Below, one piece after another: positions 35,048 to 47,525 of a DNA stretch of 64,000 bases. A program made the position numbers and the translations under genes. The DNA lies in the NCBI GenBank assembly GCA_022702545.1, contig JAHRBC010000004.1:806001-870000 (forward strand), given 5' to 3'. The DNA comes from Phycomyces nitens (Eukaryota > Mucoromycota > Mucoromycetes > Mucorales > Phycomycetaceae). Within the stretch, counting starts at the first letter, position 1. Every line of letters begins with the position of its first letter. The notes under the pieces were generated by a model. The model had not been told where the DNA came from and did no database searches. It worked only from the letters and a program-made list of their open reading frames with translations.

Positions 35048-38000
35048 TTAGAACTTTGCCAACGGCACAGCCGCAGGGCCCAAGTGCATTCTACTCTTAA
35101 AATCTACTGGATCGGTAATGATACAGTTGCCCTTTGGGAGCTTGGTGTGATCTCTTTCCGCAGCATCTTGTTTAGCGTTGAGTGCGACTGGATCTACAGC
35201 ATCTGCAGAAGATAATCGACGAGCAGTAGCCTTGCTGTCCACACTGACAAATGTACCATCGATTTGGCCATTTACAGAGGCAGTATCTGTCATTCCCATC
35301 GCAGTCGTCAGCTTGGCCATCAAAGAAGTAATCTCGTCTTCATTAGCCTTGCTTTCATCTATCAGTTTTTCGCGAAGAATGGCCTGCATAGAAGCCTCGC
35401 CTGCATCACCATGCTCTACAGCATCCCTCAAGTCATCAATGCTTAAGCGTGTAATACCCTGAGAAACCAGGCATGTGTGGAGAGACTCAATATTAACTTT
35501 GTACTTTGGTGTAATGGTCTTTTGGGACTGGAGATGGACAGAGATCTTTCTGACCGTAGGAGACTCTGGGCTGATGTATTGATCGATGAACTCGAGCATG
35601 GATTCCTTTGTGACAGACTTGAGTTCCTTGATATCAGTCTCGACTGGTAGAGTAATAGGTCAATATATACACGGCTTTGTTTCAACAAGACTACCGACTT
35701 ACCTTGATCAAACTCATAGTAGCCAGAGTGAATCTGGGACCAGTACTTGCTTGCCTCTTGGCCGAGGTTCTTGTCCTTCTCCAACTTCTTGGAGATGAGG
35801 GACTGAAGCTGTGCCTGGTACTCAGAATCAGACATATTGGCTACCAAATCTCGAAGCTTTCCGAGGAAGTTTTCAATACGGTTCTCAAGATAGACCGTAT
35901 CACGCTCACTCTGGAGAATGAAGCGCATACCCATTGAGCCGGACTGTTTACGGACACCACTGATTACCAAATAACCTATAAAGCACAAATATCTTTAGTA
36001 CCAAAGATACCAGATTGTGATATATTTACCTAATTGTTCCTTTGTACGCAATTGATCGAAACAAGGTTCTTGAGCAATCTGGGCCAACAAACCGAGTCTT
36101 GCACGTAATGGGATCTGAGTGACATTGCCAACCTGGATGAGGTATTCGATACCAGAATTGACATTGTTTGGATCTTCCACCTGGTGCTTATAAACCCATT
36201 TTGTTCCTTTGAGAAAGAAGATCAAACGATTAATATAAAGTATACGAATTGTATGCAAAGCGTCTCTATCCTTACCCTTTGGAATAACTACGCTACGATG
36301 GAAAATAAGCTGACTAGGAAGAAGCTCTTTGGGCTGCAATGTATCCAAGGCAGACTTTAGCATCTTTTCAGCATCTTCCTTGACAATGTTGCCATGGACC
36401 AATGCTTCAAGATGAAGATGTGACAAAATTGTAGGATAAAACTCCTGGATGTCCTTGGCTGTAATGTCGTCAAGCTCTTTGAGCTTCTCGGCATTTGTCC
36501 ACATTTTATCTTGAGCAAAGTAAGAGAGATAATAGAGGGCATGCTGATAAGGGGACTCTAAAGAAAAGTTCTTGTAGGATCTACGGAGCTAAGAGTGGAT
36601 CAGATCCTCTTTTCTGATTATTGAATGGTGATGATATCCACCCCCAAAAAAAAGGCCTACCTGATCTTTCAACAGCTTGAATCTTTCAGGGTCTACTTCA
36701 AAGGTGCACATCTTCTGTACAACCTTTTCCAACAAAAGTGAGAGTTTATCATTGTAGCCACCTACGGACAACTATAGACGCACAACTTTAGAAGCAATTA
36801 TGATATTAAACGGCTTATTGATAACTTTACCAACATTCCTTCCAAGAGATTCTCGATATTGTAACACAACCCAGCTACTTCAGCGTCATAGGCATACTCA
36901 TTCAAAGAATCCTTTAGTAGATCAGTATAGAGTCTGTAGGGCAAATAATACATACCATCAATACAAGTCATAGCAAAATGCTGTGTCTGGCTTACCTTGT
37001 CTTGACACAGTTGGCAGGAGTTGCGTATGCCAATGGGCTTCTAAGCAATATACAGACATTTGCCCTAGGAACCCAGAATGTGTCATCCTTCTTGTGCCAC
37101 AAACGCAGCTTGGATGTATTGACAATAAGTTCAGGCTTCTTGGCCTTTTGGTCAACCTTCTTTTTGTTTATTTCAAAATCCGTAGGAATAAAATCATTTG
37201 TGGCAGGAAGGTGAAGGGCATCATCTCCCTTGAGGTTGTTCAAGTACTGAGGGTTGTAGATTAGCAAGGTTGCTAAATCGCCTGGTTTTCTTCTTTTATA
37301 CAAAACTTACCTGCTTGAGATTGTCATCAAAATCCCTGACCTCATACTCGGTTCCATACCAACGCTCCTTTCTTGTAAATTGGACACCCTTTGGAGGTGT
37401 CTGGGAAGCCAACATGATGCGGAAGTTGTCAGGACGAAGCCAGGATAGGTTCTCTTCAATTAACTCGGGGTCATATTCTCTGATCAGACTGGGACCACTC
37501 AGGATATACTTTGAAGGATATCCGTGCTGCATAAGGCCAGCCATGCGGGAAGCATACTGAGAAGCAGGTGACTTCTCCTTGAAGCGGAAGGCAAGCGAGG
37601 CGAGGGATTGGACCTCATTAAAGATATTCTTTTGAACTCCAGATTTCTTGAGGAGTTCAATATAGTTGAATACGGCCAGAATAACCTCCTCATAGTGGGC
37701 CAGACCGTCTTCTGTAAGATCAATATTGACACGCATAAACTCAAAGCCAATGCCACCATGAATGGCGCCTGCCTGAATGTAGTTGGCCCAGCCATGTTTC
37801 TTTAAAAGTGACAGAACCGATCCTCGTCCTTCATGTCCAATCAAATGGGAAATATAGCAGCCAGGCTAAAATAAAGTCACATTTTAGATCATATGTAAGC
37901 ACATGTATTAATTAATAATCTCAGTTTCCCCATTTGAACAAGGCTTTGGCGAAATGGATCTCTTACCTGCACAGCGTAAAGAGGTCTTTGATCTGGGAAA

Positions 38001-39474
38001 GGAAATGTCATTTCCAAGGAACGCACGTCCTTTACTGGCTTGACAAAGATTTGTTTCTAAGGGCAAGCCTGCTTAATAATACACTTTTGCCCCAATCCCA
38101 TGTCCAATATTACCATGAGTTCGTTCTTTGTTAACGGGTGGTTGGGGAAGCTAGGAGGATCAATTCCCTTGTTGCGAACATCCTTGAACTTGTCGACAGT
38201 CCACTCGGTCAATTCCTCGAGAGATTCTATAATTCAGGATAAGGGTCGGTTTCCAACTCTTGATTTCTATCGCGTCTTACCTCTTCCAAGCACAACCAAT
38301 TTCATAATGTTTGCAGAGTAGTAAGAGTCATGGAATTTAAGCAATTCTGTTCGAATGTCCTGGCCCTTTTTACGAGGGTCTTCAGAAAGGGTCTCCATGT
38401 TGCCAGTGCCAAAATGGCAATAGGGATGATTAGGATTGCTCAATGTCTTTTCCAATTGGAACATACGCCAGCTATCCTGCTGGATATTCTTCTTGTGCTC
38501 TATGCTCAGCTGATTAGTATCATTTATGCATGCAATGATGATAATACTAAACACACACACACACACAAATAGACGCACATTGTGCACTGTGTTTTTTCCT
38601 TCTTTTTATGATAAAGATGTATTTGTCACTCACCCGAGTCGACAGCCTTTAGTTCTCTTTCGGTGCAAGTATCGGAAAACAAAGGGCTGATGAAGAACTG
38701 TGCAAAACGGTCAAGGGCACCTTCGAGGTGCTCATGGCCAACTTCAAAATAATAATTTGTATTTTCGAGACCAGTAAAGGCATTGGAGAATCCAGAGTGA
38801 TCTGACAAGTACTGCCCATAGTCATTCTCCTTGGGATATTTCTCAGTTCCCATAAATAGCAAGTGCTCGCAAAAGTGAGCAAGACCTTGGAGATCAGTCT
38901 AGGGTAGACAATTGGAAACAATGGGTAAATAACGCTCCAGTTACCAAACATTTTCTCGGTCTTTTCTCTCTTGAAACACTTGATTTGCCCTTTAACTATT
39001 TATTTTGCACATTGTGTGTTTTGCACGTATACGTATACGTACACCCACACATACATAAATACATACGTACGTACGTACGCGCACGCGCGTGTGTGTACTG
39101 GTTAACCCAACCCAGCCCCACTCGTAACTTTTTGTCTATTTCCAATAACTTACCGGGTCACTTAAATGACCAACATGGACATCCAGTGCAGCACTTGACT
39201 TGTCGGTATTCTTGTCATGCATCAACAAGACCTCGAGATCATTGCTTGCCAGCCTGATCAAGCGATACTGGCGGTCATCATTATCGGACTTTTCTAAGGG
39301 ATGGGCATAGGTCCAGTACTTGCCCGAGCTGGAGAGTTCCCAGTCAGACTGTTGTTTTTGTTCGCAAGGCATGGCAGAGACAGAGTGCTTCAATCTGGTT
39401 TTATGAATATACAGTGAATTGGTGATTAAAGAGATGGAGGAAAGTAGATTGAGTAATAAGAAGGAACCTAGCAT
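35048..39474 (-). CDS. Insulysin/Ste23-like M16A zinc metalloprotease
   Basis: Thirteen exons on the - strand join in phase to 1128 residues: 39474-39154, 38898-38634, 38499-38281, 38226-38114, 38056-37967, 37865-37311, 37246-36996, 36933-36831, 36771-36661, 36588-36276, 36206-36030, 35975-35703, 35643-35048. The inverted zinc motif HFCEH is at residues 115-119 ([17 protein letters not shown]), with the third zinc ligand expected in ELKAVDSEHKKN. Other insulin-degrading-enzyme landmarks are [29 protein letters not shown] and [12 protein letters not shown]. The family degrades short peptides in a closed chamber; yeast Ste23 helps process a-factor. The first about 30 residues are hydrophobic ([17 protein letters not shown]) and could be a signal or mitochondrial leader. 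A second Met near residue 35 would give the usual cytosolic start. Confidence 0.92.
39020..39100. repeat. Alternating purine-pyrimidine tract (ACGT/GTGT) in intron 1
   Basis: The first intron of the M16 protease gene contains ACGTATACGTATACGTAC, then ACGTACGTACGTACG and GCGCACGCGCGTGTGTGT in close succession. This is a nearly unbroken purine-pyrimidine alternation of the kind that favours Z-DNA. Confidence 0.8.
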
Positions 39475-41758
39475 TTGAACCTAAAAAAAGGGATCCGTCA
39501 TTATCGGTATGCAAGTTTGACAGTCACTCACTAGTGCGTGTGCACGGTATTTAAATAGATGTATAAATTTACGAAGTTAATCTTACAAGGCAAAAGACAC
39601 ACCTTGTAAAACTAGTCTTTTGGTATTTGAGTTGGTGATTTCTAGGTATGTTTAGATGTCATTTTAAAAATAGGAGCTATATAGACATGGCGTTAAAATG
39701 TCTTGGAAGTTATTGATCAATTGACATGTTTAATAAAACCAGTTGGCTTTCAGATGGTCTTTTTTTTTTATATGACCAAGTAATTATACGATTTCCAATA
39801 ACTAGCAAATTTGTCATTAATTTACCACCAAGGTATCCAAACCATTTATTATAGTCATTTAACCTCCCCGCTTTCTTTCCTAGGATTCTATTACCCTGCT
39901 GAAAGTAATGGTCTATTGGGTCATTAGGCATGTGTTGGGATGTTTGGCGCAGTTTGTACAACATGTACTTTTATAAAGTGTAAAACCAAATAAAGACGAA
40001 TAGTCTCTAGAATGTCAATTATGAACTCCTTTAGATACCTAAATATAACCATCCTAAATCTATTTACACAAAGTGACAGAGATAATCTGGTCGTCATGGT
40101 CACAAGAAAATAAAGGCTTGGATTTCAATTACACACACAAATATAATAAATTGGCAGCTACCAAACCTTTTTGTCAAATAAGTTGCCATAGTTACCTTTA
40201 TACAATTAGGCTTAATAAACCAGATCTGACCCCAGTTGCGTAGTAGATTTTCCAAAGCATATTTCATGTGAATATCATTCATATCCTTACTATTTTTTTA
40301 AACAATATATAGAGATATGATTAGATTGAAATCAATGTAAACTATGCGCTTTAAATATATATATATTTTAAAAAAATGTTTAAAACAATAAATCATCGTA
40401 TTAGCGAGAATTTCCTCTATGAATATCAAATACAAACAATAAATATTACACCATTACTAGAATTAAATATTTACCTCTATTATTATTACTGTCTAGACTC
40501 TAATCTACAAAGATATTACACATGCTGAGCACCATATTTCCCTCAAAGACATTACATATTTATTATTGAACCGGTAACTTTTTAGAGCATTTACAATGCT
40601 GGGTTTCATCTCGAGATACTTAACAGGCCTTTTGGCTATTGTTATCGGACCAATGCCTTGCAAAGTTTATTTTCAACCTCTTGCATACAGACATTCTTTA
40701 AGATCTGCAGGGCTTTCAGAAACGCCTTTCTTTGGATTACCATCATGTATACAAAACGATCACCACGGTTAGTCCTGATAAACATATATATATGCATAGT
40801 CTCGAGGACTTTATTTTTTTATTATATTTTCTGGAATTCACTTTCTGCCCGAGCAAAACGTCAACTGTATCGGTTTCAATGGTTCCTTTAGATTTTCTTG
40901 GGATTCTGGCTTCAAGAGCTTTACATTCTAGACTAATAACATTATCCCAAAACTTGATATTGTTTCTATAAATCTTTATTACCATGCAAAAACACGCGTA
41001 AATAAAATTAAAGGTATACAACTCTGAATAAATATCCAAAAAAAAAAGGTTTACATCCAATAACTGTACAAGAATAGTTAGCATAGTCAAGATATTTGTA
41101 GTCTTTTGGGTTTTGAGCCTTTTTTTTTACTTTAATTTCTAGAGCATTTGTTATTCATCGTTCTATAAATACTATCTTGGCATGGATCTTTAGACTTTTC
41201 TAATTCAATTGCCAATAATAATGACGATTAAACATTATTGTCTGCTTTGAACTCGAGAGATTTATAACAAAGGACACAATCTCTACTATTTACCTCTATG
41301 TTTTGATATTAACAAATTCCACATCTGCCAATGTCAGCCACTGACAGACTATACCAAGCGAGATGGGCTGCATGGCAAATTATACATATATCTTGGAAAA
41401 CACGGCCTTGACTAATGATAGCCTGTTTCTTAATGAAGCTCGTCAATTAATCACATTCACCCGAGCAGTGCAAAATATAGGATATTATGTCTTGAATACA
41501 TAAAACAATGGCAATAAATAGTCTTTTTCTAAATGAAACTTGAGAATGTAACTTTATGCTATATTATAGATTATAAAACTAATTGTTATAAAACACAGGA
41601 TTTTTACAGACCGACACAAGCACCGCACAGAGCGGTCCTGAACACGTCATGAATCACCCCGCTTTTGGACAGAGGATCTTGCCATTTTGTACTTGAAAAA
41701 AAAGAAAAGAGAAAGACAGCCAAGGTACGAAGCCCACAATCTGGTACAATTAAAAGCC
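39475..41758. other. Divergent intergenic region, no gene recognised
   Basis: About 2.3 kb separate the divergent M16 protease (-) and the YIPF-like gene (+). No open frame with a domain was seen. The sequence is AT-rich with TATATATA runs near 40355-40370. It must contain both promoters. Confidence 0.5.
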
Positions 41759-42987
41759 ATGTCTGGAAAGAATCAATACAATGTCCTGGTGGACATGGAT
41801 GACAATTACAACCAGGTCAGTGGTAGTTCTAGAGCACATTGGGTCAGAGACCAATTCATTTATCATTCTCTTGTCTTTTTAAGCCTGCCACCATTGAGAG
41901 CGATGGACTTGAATTCCAAGGTAAAACACCTCAAATAATGATAATGTTCGTTTGACAGCTTATACTGAAATACCGTTAGATTTCTCAAGTAGTCCAAGTG
42001 CAAACAAGACAGGAGGTGGATAAATGTCACAAAGATACATGCATCAATGTACTGACAACCAAGATAACGCTATGTCTACTTGATTAGCTCCACCTCCGCT
42101 TTCTATGAGAGCTCCTGATTTTTTTGAGCCAGAACAGCAGAGCAGTTCAAGAGGGGTCGGAAAGCCCATCTGGTCACTGGACTACTATGCAGGCTTCTTT
42201 GATGTCGATACTTCTCAGGTAACCTATATAGCCATTGATGGGCGCGTCTTTCTTTCTTTTTTTGACCACGATGTGTGTATTTAGGTGATTGAAAGATGTG
42301 TAAAGACACTGTATCCTGTGGGTGATTATGCTGCAGACACACTCCACAACCAGCCAGATATGTATGGTCCTTTCTGGCTCTCGACCACTGTCGTGTTTCT
42401 TGTATTTGTCTGCTCTTCTCTAGCTGGATCTCTGGGTGCATATCTTGCTGGGGCTCCCCATGTATATGACTTTAGACTACTCAGCTATGCTGTCTTTGTG
42501 GTCTATACCTACACTTTCCTTTCTCCTGTCCTTCTCTGGGGTGCAACAAAGTATTACGGCTGTCAGCCCAGTCTGATGGAAATCATCAACTATTATGGCT
42601 ACAGTCTCACCGTGTGGGTCCCAGTATCTGTAAGCATTTTGGTTTGGTGGTTATAAGAAAATTGACTTTGGTATAGTTGTTGTGTGTTCTTCCCTTTGAC
42701 TATGCACGCTGGGCATTTGTTGCTGTTGGGTTTGCTTTGACAGGTAATGCTCTAATGGTTAAATATATATATATAAAAAATAGGGCTTTATATAGTGTGG
42801 GCTAATGTTTCTTGTAGCCTTTTTCCTTGTCAAGAACCTCTACATTGTGATTTCACGAGCAGACGCAAAGACATCTCGTATTCTCTTGCTAGCCCTCTTG
42901 GCTGCTCATGCCGTCTTTGCCTTGACATTGAAGCTTGCTTTCTACAGCTACGATTTCCCTGTGATCTCTAAACCCAAAGATTCCTAA
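41759..42987 (+). CDS. YIPF1/YIPF2-like Yip1-family Golgi membrane protein
   Basis: Six exons (41759-41815, 41884-41920, 42088-42218, 42285-42629, 42677-42743, 42818-42987) join in frame to 268 residues. The N-terminal about 75 residues are cytosolic and Pro-rich, ending in PIWSLDYYAGFFDVDT, the conserved lead-in of YIPF1/2 proteins. The Yip1 domain follows with about five hydrophobic segments (for example TTVVFLVFVCSSLAG, YAVFVVYTYTFLSPVLLWG, FALTAFFLVKNLY, LLLALLAAHAVFALTL). YGPFW and NYYGYSLTVWVP are family-typical loops. These proteins sit in Golgi and ER-exit membranes and bind Rab/Ypt GTPases. I chose the ATG at 41759 because it begins a compact first exon with a good GTCAGT donor. Confidence 0.82.
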
Positions 42988-43261
42988 AGAATGATACACA
43001 CATATTGATTATACGCACATCTTTATTTTTTTTATTACTATAAAAAGTCTTGGCAATAGTTTATCTGGATTCCCTTGTAAACCACGAGCCTCTATATGAT
43101 TATTAGAGACAACCAACTATATAATCCAAACTAGTTTTATTTAAGAATTATTATTATTATTATTATTATTATTTCATGTCCAAATGTACAGCCATTAAAG
43201 CGTGACTTGTACAGATGTGTTTTGTAAGATTGACTAGAGATTAAAGAAGAAATAGTTTATA
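42988..43261. repeat. Spacer with (ATT)n microsatellite
   Basis: A TTA/ATT trinucleotide run lies at about 43147-43173 in the short spacer before the ALKBH1-like gene. Confidence 0.85.
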
Positions 43262-44777
43262 ATGTCGACATCCTTGATCTCAAAAAGACAACAAAAGATA
43301 CTCGAGAGACAAAAGCGTCAGTACGCAGAACGAAAAGAAAAGCCGGGTACCTATGTAAATCAAACCCCATTCCGTTACGTTGAACGCAACTTCAAATCTC
43401 GGGTTCCTCCACCTGATCTCAGTCATGTTGTCGACTTTGTTAATCTCGAAAACAATCGCAAAGAAATCAAGGATGACATTGTCGAGATACATCTTACAAA
43501 TGACCTTAGATCGCTCTCAACATTGTTTGGTGAATCTGATAAAGAATGGAAGAATAGAGCATACAAGGCATATGGTCTAAAGAGCTCGCCAGGTAAGAAA
43601 AAAAGAAGAGTGTGTTTATACAAGAATACGATGAATAAAGCACCCTAAAGTTGACATTTTTTTCTTTCTTTAAACATAATCTTTATAAAATGGACAGGTT
43701 TTGTGTTCATTCCAAATCCATTTACACCTCAAGCTCAACGACATTTGGTAAAGCAATGCGTATCCCAATATACTCTCTCGCCAAGTACGTCCAATCTCGA
43801 CACACATTATGTTACTCCACCCAATGGGTTCTGGGATCTTTATGAGCGAGAACACATTCAGGATCTAAAACCAGGCGATGCTGACTACTTTGTGCTCAAA
43901 AAGGCTGAATCTTCTAAATCAGAACAAGGATATGGTAGTGATTCAGAAGAAGAACAGGACAATAATACTAGTTTTAAGAAAGAAGTGACACCAATGCCAA
44001 CAGCATGTTCAACTGAATTCCAGCCGATCCAAATGCAGCCCAAACCTGATCCACCACCTGCGCCTACAGTCCCTCTTTTGTCTCCGTGTGAGCTGTTTCG
44101 AAAGATGCGATGGACAACAATTGGATGTCACTATCATTGGCCTACCAAGACATATCATCTTGACCGTAGATTTTCTGTCCCAAAAGATGTAGCAGATTTG
44201 ACTCAAGCAGTTGCCCATGCTGTTGAAGGAGTTGGTTATCATAAAGACAAGAAATTTGCCTGGACAAATGAGTATCTTGGATCAGATTTCAAAGCAGAGG
44301 CAGGAGTAGTGAATTACTATCAATACAGAGATACACTAATGGGGCATGTGGATCGAAGTGAATTGAATATGGACGCTCCCTTGGTGTCTCTAAGGTAATT
44401 GTCTTGGTTAATTAAAAAACAATGTACATGCTTTTGACTCTTTAAAACAGTTTGGGCCATACGTGTATCTACCTTCTTGGTGGGCCAACCCAAGACACTT
44501 CCCCGGCTTCTATTTACCTTCAAAGTGGTGATATAATTGTCATGACCAAGGCTTGTAGACAACACTTTCATGGTAGCCTACAAGAGATAAATGACTGTTC
44601 CAAATGTACTGAACATGATATGTAGGTGTACCAAAAATCATAGAAAACACATTGCCTGCCTACCTATCTTCCCAGACTACCTTTGCTGATGCTCCAGACT
44701 GGAGTCCCTATGGATCTTATATGCAAACCTCCCGTATCAATCTCAATGTTCGCCAAGTATTCCCCAAAGCAAATTGA
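43262..44777 (+). CDS. ALKBH1-like Fe(II)/2-oxoglutarate dioxygenase
   Basis: Four exons (43262-43592, 43698-44394, 44451-44572, 44626-44777) join to 433 residues. The catalytic double-stranded beta-helix is in the C-terminal half. HVDRSEL (near residues 326-332) supplies the His and Asp iron ligands, FHGVPKI (near 382) the second His, and RINLNVRQV (near 420) the Arg pair that binds 2-oxoglutarate and substrate. GVVNYYQYRDTLMGH and LGHTCIYLLGG match the ALKBH1 branch in particular. ALKBH1 enzymes act on modified tRNA and DNA in the nucleus, cytosol and mitochondria. A low-complexity insert (SDSEEEQDNN, then a Pro-rich run KPDPPPAPTVP) lies between the N-terminal part (YVNQTPFRYVERNFK) and the core, near residues 185-245. 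Confidence 0.9.
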
Positions 44778-45898
44778 ATTTCTTTGTGAAGATATACATG
44801 TACTTGCTATAAAGATGTGATGGAATATTTTTGAAATGGTGGTATAGAATTTTATCAAGGGCAATTTTTAGGTCCATATTTAGACGGCGATAAAAAATAT
44901 TTTGTTAGGCACACCTTTACCCATTTGTTCATGATGTGCCGGAATATTGTCAGGTTCGACCCGGACAAGAATACATATTGATTGTTCCCTGCAGGGATAA
45001 ATAGACTGATGTTTCAACCGGCTCACAGTTACACATTTGTGCTGCAAGCAAAAAATCTTTTGCATGAGAAAATACCTCATGAGCTAACTTGATATTGCAA
45101 GGCTATTAATCAAGGCCAGATTATTTGTTAGTACTCTTTTTCTACACTCTATTTAATTGTCGCTTTAAAGAGAAAAATATCTATACAAATAAGACAAGTT
45201 TTGAAAGCATCTTTTATATATATATATATAAAAGATCGCTGGTTCAAACTTGATAAACCTTTTGTTGACAATGGACAACCTGTCTACTCAATGTAATAAA
45301 CTAGCTGCTAATTATTTAGTATTTCTAAAAGATACAAACCACAAGGCTCTATGATGAACACATGAAATACTAGTATGCCTACCTTTCCAAAAGCACACTA
45401 TCAAAAGCAAATATTTGAGGAGTCTTAATTTGGAATTATATATCAAGAAAATAAAAGGTCCTAAAGATCAATCAACAAGTATTTGTGGGTTTCTTGGTCA
45501 GCATCAAAGTGTCGTCAATGGCTGGCTATATAAAAAAAATACTTTTTCTGATTGTTTCAAGACTTGTCAGATAGACAAAAAGACAAGCTAGTGTTAAATA
45601 AATAAATACATAAATAAATAAACGGTTGGGACAAAGACTTCTTTAATGATATACAAAGAACAGTGTCTGAAATTCGACTAGAAAATACTCTATTCTTTTT
45701 GTTTTCTGTCTGTCCCACCTTTCAAATTGTACACACGTACGCACTCAAATTACATTTAATTATATAGATATATATATATACACACATATATATATAATAG
45801 CTTGGCTTTTCTTTCTCTTTCTTTTTCCACTCTATTATCCCTAATATATATATATAAAAGCACTCTATTTGCCAAACGCGACATTTAGCATTATTCAC
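44778..45898. other. Intergenic spacer, no gene recognised
   Basis: This 1.1 kb AT-rich spacer has a TATATA hairpin-like run near 45212-45232 and further TA runs near 45760-45860, just before the next gene. No gene was seen. Confidence 0.5.
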
Positions 45899-47525
45899 AT
45901 GGCTTCTAACCACAGCATTGTAAGCATACATGATCTAAACTCTCGATCAAAACCAACATTTCTTGCAGATCGAGCAATCACAACCTACGATGGAACAAGG
46001 AGACACAGCTGACGAGATTCAAAAGTTCAAACGAAAGCCCAAGAAGACGAATCGAAACAAGAGTAAAAAGAAGGGTTCTCATCTCGATCCCATTCTCCAA
46101 CGCGTAGAACAGATGAAAAAGGAGCTGGTAAAGTTGTATAGGGAAATATCATACAGGCATAATAAAACGCCATATTTTCTTCTTTCTTTGGTTTTTTTTT
46201 TGTTTTTTAGGGGGATTCATATCTGGATAATGCTGTGCCTGGAGATGTGGCTGATCTTGAAGCCTACAGACAATCACAGGACCAAAAGAGGGCAGTGGCT
46301 ATGGCCGTGATTGATGAACTTGAGAAGATGTATGATCAACTGGTAAAGAACAAGAACAAGAACAAAAAAGTATGTTAGTTATGGGTAACTGATGTGTCTT
46401 GACCAGAGTGTGTCTGACGGTGCTCAACGGTCATCTCAGTACAAACCCAATACTTCAACTGAAGTCAGTAAGCAGCCAGAAGAGGATGAAGAGGATGAGG
46501 ATGAGCAGACAATGACATTGCTTCAATTCTTTTATCTGGTGAGATTGGCGCAGCAAGGGTTCTTTTCTGTGTTGGCGACTACATACCCAAAACTAGAGGC
46601 AAATGCGGTTGTGTACGTGTGTGATACGTTGGTGGGTGGTGCACTCTATGCAGCCAAGGACCCTTCAGAAGTGGTCCGTGCACAGAAACAGGCTCATGTC
46701 ATGGAAGTGGTTCGAAATCTTCGTCAGAGAGCAGATATTGGTGTTGGTCCCGGATTTACTACAACTTACCGCGAGATTCGAGACTCTCTTGATCATTTGA
46801 TGGGGGCATGCTTGAGTGTAGGTGGGGGGCCCTTCCATCCTTCGACTGCACTTGGACCCAATTCACAGGCACCACCTGTCTGGCTCATTATGCCCTACAC
46901 AGGCATGATCGACCCCTCTTTAATTACATTCCCTCAACCTCAGTTTACATCTCCACCTCCCAGTTCTTCATTTGATACCCGTAGGGATGATGATGCCAGT
47001 GATGCGAGAGATTCGGTTCACACCCAGTTAGGTGGTGATCGGTCAGAAACCCAGGCAGATGCCAAATCAACAACAGACACGGACACGACTACCCCAGCCA
47101 TTAAAACACCAGAAGAAATATCCACTCCTGCTCACAACAGCCCTTTAATCACTCCTGTATCTGAGAATGCTGTCGACACACCCGAACCTTCTCAAGATGC
47201 TACCCGGGGTACACCAGCTACGAATGAGAGGCAACGGACAGAATGGGATGAAGAGCCCTGGCACACCAAAACCTCCCATCATCAGTATGGTGATGACGAT
47301 GTACGTAGAGGGCGTGGTCGTGGCCGTGGTCGTGGCCGTGGTCGCGCAGTCCGTGGACACAACAGAGGAAGAGGATACTTTGGAAGAGGTGATTATGGTA
47401 GGGGGCATGAAGATAATGGAGATCAAGGACAGAGATCAAGTAAGTAGAATATCTTTAAGCCAAATGGTGCTAATCTACTGGTGCTTTTAGAATGGGAGAC
47501 TAGGCCTTTGCGTGAAGCAAACTAG
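45899..47525 (+). CDS. RGG-box RNA-binding protein, caprin-like layout
   Basis: Five exons (45899-45919, 45969-46127, 46211-46342, 46407-47439, 47491-47525) join in frame to 459 residues. An N-terminal basic segment (KRKPKKTNRNKSKKK) is followed by helical, coiled-coil-prone sequence (LDPILQRVEQMKKEL, DLEAYRQSQDQKRAVAMAV). Then comes an acidic run (EEDEEDEDEQ), a mostly helical core (MTLLQFFYLVRLAQQGFFS onwards), and a Pro/Ser/Thr-rich disordered stretch. A C-terminal RGG/RG box (VRRGRGRGRGRGRGR, HNRGRGYFGRGDYGRG) precedes a nine-residue last exon. The helical N-terminus plus C-terminal RGG box is the layout of caprin-type translational regulators, but I have not seen a decisive family motif. 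A cytoplasmic mRNA-binding role is inferred from the RGG box. Confidence 0.65.

Noticed and set aside
44930..44975. GGTTCGACCCGG, resembling a tRNA T-arm
   Set aside because: The flanking bases do not pair as a T stem, and no acceptor, D or anticodon arm can be folded around it.
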